The notes under the pieces: model-generated
Told to the model about the DNA's origin: nothing
What the model saw: only the letters and a program-made list of their open reading frames with translations
Database searches by the model: none
Assembly: GCA_000711775.1 (NCBI GenBank)
Contig: ARYC01017027.1
Coordinates: 62,001-126,000 of the forward strand
Direction: 5' to 3'
Length of the DNA stretch: 64,000 nt
DNA from: Oxytricha trifallax
Lineage: Eukaryota; Ciliophora; Spirotrichea; Sporadotrichida; Oxytrichidae
Translations under genes and position numbers: made by a program
Part shown: piece by piece, positions 59,530-64,000 of the stretch
Layout: each line of letters opens with the position of its first letter
Position numbering within the stretch: the stretch's first letter is position 1

Positions 59530-60091
59530 CCTTGTTTCTTCTCTTCTTATTGAATTTCAAATTATAATATATAGAGTTATGGATCCTACTGTTAAAAATC
59601 TTATTATTAAATATGGGCATTTTATAGGAAGTCAACATGGTAAGGATACGTGGAGAAAGCTGGCAGAAGCTGTATCAAACTTTAGAGATGGAGCTCCAAT
59701 ATTATCAATTTAGCTCCATTAAATTAGTACTAAATTTGTTTAAATTTAAATAGTACCGGTACTTCGCATAAATTTAATTGGTACCAATTTAATAGTACCA
59801 AAACTTAATTAGTACCTAGTTTTAAACTAATGAGGTTTTAATAGAAAAGTTCCAAAATGGTTCAAAACCTAATTGGTACCAGTACCAACCCAATTTTTTA
59901 CTTGGTTGGTACCAAAATCGAAATTATTAAGTATGAAATTAGAAAAAATTATATTTATAAAACTAAGCATAAATATGATCTCTAACACCTTATATTCAAC
60001 CATAATTGTTGTCGTAACAACTCCTATACAAATTGACTATAATTAGAAAGGTTATTAGAGCTTTATAATAGAAATTTAAATTTGAATTTAA
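59530..60091. promoter_or_regulatory. Divergent spacer of TBE D with GGTACCAAT repeats
   Basis: TTGGTACCA-type motifs and partial forms recur at about 59690-59930, mirroring the array in TBE C. Likely a shared promoter or binding array. Confidence 0.5.
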
Positions 60092-61508
60092 AAGGCGGCC
60101 AACTTAAATCGTAAGCAGTTTCTCATGGAACAAGTTAATGATTACTCAACTTTGGCTCCTCTAAGAAACCATAAGTAATTTATATTGAAAAAGAGGTTGA
60201 GCTGAGAGCTCTAGAGTTTGAAGCTGAGGTTTTAAAATTTAAGTTTAAAACAAGAAGTAGTGTGCAGAGATAGGAGTTTTAATATAAGTTGAATTGGTTG
60301 AGGAAGATAAAGAACATCAACGAATAGAAAAAATAAAAACATTTTAATGTGTAGTCTTCTAAAAGTCCTTCTCAGTTGAGCTTAGCTTGAAGATGCACCT
60401 CTAAGAGATACACTCTGGTATAGCTAAGATCTACTTTAAGCATGATAAAGTAGATGGTAGGTATTAGTGCACAACATGCATGAAGTCTTATACTCAATTA
60501 GCCAATGTAAAGAGGCATTTGCAAAAGCACCACTTAAGTAGTTCCTAGAAACTTAAAAGCTAATATATGCTAGAAGAAAAATAACTCTCTTGAGTCATAA
60601 AGAGAACAGGAGGAAAGGCTCAAGAGGCAAAAGCGTTTTGAATCAATGATTCAGCCAGCAAATGGTACTCTTATAGCATGCCTTTAAGAGAGAGCTATGT
60701 ATATACCTGCATTGAATGCAATTCATATTGAAAGTTGTATTGAAAATTATTTGCATTTTTACCTACCAAACAAGGCTAAGATTATAGTGGTTGATGAGTA
60801 TGCTTACAAAGTATATCCTTTCAAGTATCTCATTAAAACTGAGCAGTATCAAAATGAATTTTCAAATGAATACATAATACTGAGTGAGGCTTAGAAAAAT
60901 AGTTAAAGAATTTACTTAGACTTGATGGAGTTATTCTTGGGCATGGCTTTAAGACTGAAAAAGTTTGAAATGACTTTGAGAGAGTATCTCTATCATAATA
61001 GAGACCCAGTTGATTTAAATGAGATACTATCAGAAATGATTAATGGTATTTAAGAACTCCATGAACTTGGGTATGTACGATTTGAAGCTTGAAAATGTTA
61101 TGTTAAATCTCTGTCCATTAGAAATTGTAGTCATTGATTTCATTAGAGCATTAAGATAAGAAATAGTGACTTTGACTAAGATACTTGGCACCCCAGATAC
61201 TTTCCATTCAGGAGAAGTGGACTAATGGCTCTGTTTACAGGGACGTATGGGCAGTTGCTGCCATAATCTTGGAGTGCGATATGGAAATTATGTCTTACTT
61301 TGGAACAATGCACGAAAAATAATCAATAAGTTTGGCTTCTAAACATATATAATAGGAAGATGTCTGCAATGAAAATAAGAAGCTTGTAGAGATGATAATC
61401 GTTAGAGCTCCAGCTTATCCAATATAATCGTTAAATGAAATACATGAAGCACTCCAGAGAGCTAGATTCAAGAGGTACCACAAAGATAAGCAGATAAAAT
61501 TTGTTTGA
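60092..61508 (+). pseudogene. TBE 57-kDa zinc-finger/kinase protein, broken (copy D)
   Basis: The start codon position reads AAG (60092) where copy C has ATG. The second finger CTTCMKSYTQLANVKRHLQKHH-type block is uninterrupted and shows the target site hit in copy C. The kinase half keeps VVDEYAYKVYPFKY and MTLREYLYHNR. A small deletion removes the VHRD part of the catalytic loop, and DFI replaces DFN. TGA 61506-61508. Confidence 0.85.
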
Positions 61509-61871
61509 ATTAAGTGCACTAATAATCATTAAATATTCAATAAATTCACAAAAAACCACTCTTTTCTCTACTAACCCCAATAAGACCTTAACTATACCCT
61601 ACAAATCAAAGCACTTATAAACCACACTAAGTGGTTTTGGGGATTTGATTCATCTCTTAAAGTATTTAATATTATTGTATTTATTTAAAAATTATATGTT
61701 AAATTGTAAATAAATATAATTAAATAAATAATTAAAATTTTTTTTTAACATCTAAAATTGATTAATCTAAATTATTGAAAATAAATTCAATCATAATATA
61801 CTATATTATAATCATAATACATTATACAAATTTCAAATAATTAAAATAATATGATTTAATTTAAACTATAA

Positions 61872-63533
61872 TTTTCTATAATATAATACTTAATTCTTAA
61901 GCATGTCATAAATAAAATTTATAGAGTATATATAAATTAAGTTTTTAATAAGATAAATTTAAATAAAAATGATATTTCAATTAATTTTATTTTAGTGCAA
62001 AAAATATTTTTTTATAAATACATATGATAAAAATCTATTTTAGTAATAGAAAATTTACGATTTGCTTTTATAATTACAATAAAAATAAATTAAATTTAAA
62101 TTTAATTCAATTTGATTAATATATTATATTTAATTAGCATTAATCATAATAATAATAAACTAGAGCATAAAATAAAAGTGATTAATATTTATTTATCCTT
62201 TTTATTGTATTGCATATATTCAAATACAATTTCTAATATTTCAAATATAATATTAATAAATACAAAAAATAGGGAATTTAGATTTTTTGAAATACAAAAC
62301 TGTAAAAAATTAATATCACTAAGTAAATTCACATTAAATAAAGATGAAAATTTTAACATGGAAAAAAAAAAGTGATTTTAAGTTTGATGATGTTTTATCG
62401 AATTACTTAAAATTTTATTATCAATTCATTTATTTTATTTATCAAACTAATTTTGTTTAGTGAAGGCATATTGATTGACTGTGAATTGAAAAATAAATAA
62501 TTTGCCTGTAAATTTATTCGAATTTATGATAATTATGTAAGTATCATATTTTTTTGTAATGTATTATGCAAAAATTATAAAAGGTTGTTAAACCATATTT
62601 TAAATGCAGCATGATCCTGAAATTATTGTAATTGATTATATTAACGGATTTATATTTCAAAATCAATGACTTATTTTGTCATATTTGATAAGGAAGCTTA
62701 TGTTAGAATTACATTTAGAGAGTATTTGAAATTTTGTAAACACTTCTTTTCTTTAATATTTTAATATAATGATTATTTTTGTTAATTTATTAATTGAAAC
62801 ATATATAGTTAATAATATATTTTATTAGAAATAATTATAATATAATATTCCACACAATTAATGAGTAAATATTGTAAAGAAAAAAATAAAAAAATAAAAA
62901 ATGCTAATCTAATTTTAATTTGTTTAATATTTTAAAATAAAAAATAACTTTTAGATATTTAATATTTTTTCTTAAATACTATTATATTAAATAAATAATC
63001 GTAATTTCAGATTAAAACCTTTTGGTAATTATTTAATATTTCTTTTTTTATTAAATAAATATAAATACTCAATTATATAACTAATAAATTCTATCCAAAA
63101 ATATTAATAATTTATTTCTTGATAATAAAATAAGATATTTTATAAAAAAAGAGAGTTTCTTAATAATAATATTATTTATTTAAATCAAAAAATTAAAATT
63201 TTTTAAACTAAACAAAAATTAAATATAAATAATTATTTCTATATTATCTAAAATATTGAAGATTAGGAATATTAAAAATTATTCATTTGCAATGCTTACT
63301 TTTTGAATTTTTAAATCATACTAAATCATTTATATTCACAATATATTAAAAAGTATTTTTATTGAAATTTAAATTTATAATTTAGCAATAATTAGATGTG
63401 ATTTCTGGACAATTTCAAATTACGCTTTGTGTTCAAAACTAATAACTATATTCCTTGAATAAATTGTACAAAATTAATGTCTAAAAATTTTATTAAGATT
63501 ATAAGCATAGTGAAAACTAGAAATAATTAGATT
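61872..63533 (+). repeat. 1.65-kb dispersed repeat, copy 2
   Basis: Direct-orientation copy of 38480-40146, differing by scattered substitutions and 1-10-bp indels. It lies ~220 bp beyond TBE D. Confidence 0.85.
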
Positions 63534-63664
63534 CAGTCAAAATAGTGACAAATTTTTGAATATATAAAATCTTTAAAAACACAGATGTTATAAATAAATC
63601 ACTCTTCAAACATTATTATAATTATTTTTAATAATTTTACATGATTTATATTAATTATATTTAA

Positions 63665-63713
63665 AAATGGGCGCAAGTGATAAATATTATATTTTTACTA
63701 CTTGCGCCCATTT
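63665..63713. repeat. Perfect 14-bp-stem hairpin
   Basis: AAATGGGCGCAAGT pairs with ACTTGCGCCCATTT across a ~21-bp AT-rich loop. The GC-rich stem stands out in AT-rich sequence. It may be a tiny palindromic element. Confidence 0.7.
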
Positions 63714-64000
63714 CTTTTATAATTAATTTAGAAATATTAATAACTAATTATTTTGATATGTTTTTTTAGTATTTATGAAATTACTTTTCTAACTAAATAA
63801 AATTAAATTTATTCATTTTAATTTCTATATAGATAAAAAATTTATTTTGTACAATAAAAAAATTTTTTTTTTAAGATTTGATACCTAAAATAGAATATTA
63901 ACTTAAAATTACTTATAATTAATATAAGGAATATATTTAATTTAATTTTAAATAAAAACAAACTTCATTTCTATTTCAAATTATTAATTAATTTACTTAA
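63714..64000. other. AT-rich end of window
   Basis: Nothing supported on either strand. Confidence 0.5.

Larger units (their letters stand above)
57583..61647 (+). mobile_element. TBE transposon copy D, near full length
   Basis: 4065 bp. The left end CAAAACCCCTTAG has lost one C4A4 unit; the right end is GGTTTTGGGGATTTG. ATT at 57580-57582 and 61648-61650 is the target duplication. Genes lie in inverse order to copy C: transposase (plus), 22-kDa (minus), 57-kDa (plus). It is the same subfamily as C. Confidence 0.95.

Overview
The window is AT-rich (roughly 75-80% A+T) germline DNA of a spirotrichous ciliate, most like the micronuclear genome of an Oxytricha/Sterkiella-type hypotrich. Three things point there. 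The only long coding frames stay open only if TAA and TAG are read as glutamine and TGA is the sole stop. There are several telomere-bearing elements (TBEs, Tc1/mariner-related DNA transposons) that end in C4A4 telomere-like repeats and are flanked by 3-bp ANT duplications. Almost everything else is short inverted-repeat elements in AT-rich filler. No rRNA, tRNA, CRISPR or confident host gene was found. Because TGA alone terminates, open frames of 100-200 codons arise easily by chance here, so I give low confidence to frames without recognisable family signatures.

Layout: 1-1097 is a near-perfect 1.1-kb palindrome at the truncated end of TBE copy A (1098-4746; 57-kDa, 22-kDa and intact 42-kDa transposase genes). 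TBE A sits in the transposase of an older reverse-oriented TBE B (4747-6060). 6.1-9.15 kb holds two GC-richer coding-like islands, possibly a LINE remnant, with a TBE end between them. 9.3-14 kb has TA-flanked fold-back MITEs and a 1.7-kb inverted-repeat element. 14.3-14.6 kb may be a small macronuclear-destined segment. 16388-33376 is one compound locus: a fold-back element with minisatellite arms, interrupted by TBE C (18707-33252), which is itself interrupted by a 10.4-kb element (19868-30287). 33.4-57 kb is mostly AT-rich filler with a duplicated 0.6-kb GC-rich element, one member of a duplicated 1.65-kb repeat, several MITEs and four decayed TBE pieces. 57583-61647 is TBE D, nearly full length, followed by the second copy of the 1.65-kb repeat.

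The most interesting item is the 10.4-kb nested element. It has 123-bp terminal inverted repeats that carry one AAAACCCC unit, a probable TA target duplication, a DD34E transposase, a protein that is recognisably homologous to the TBE 22-kDa protein (with its own 23-nt intron), and a ~1050-residue SecA-like DEAD ATPase. I read it as a large, divergent relative of TBEs that replaced the zinc-finger/kinase gene with a SecA-like motor. I know of no description of such an element, but could not search.

How the genes relate: each TBE has a divergent 57-kDa/22-kDa pair separated by a repeat-rich spacer and a 42-kDa transposase convergent with the 22-kDa gene. In the large element the transposase is divergent from the 22-kDa-like gene, and the SecA-like gene is convergent with it.
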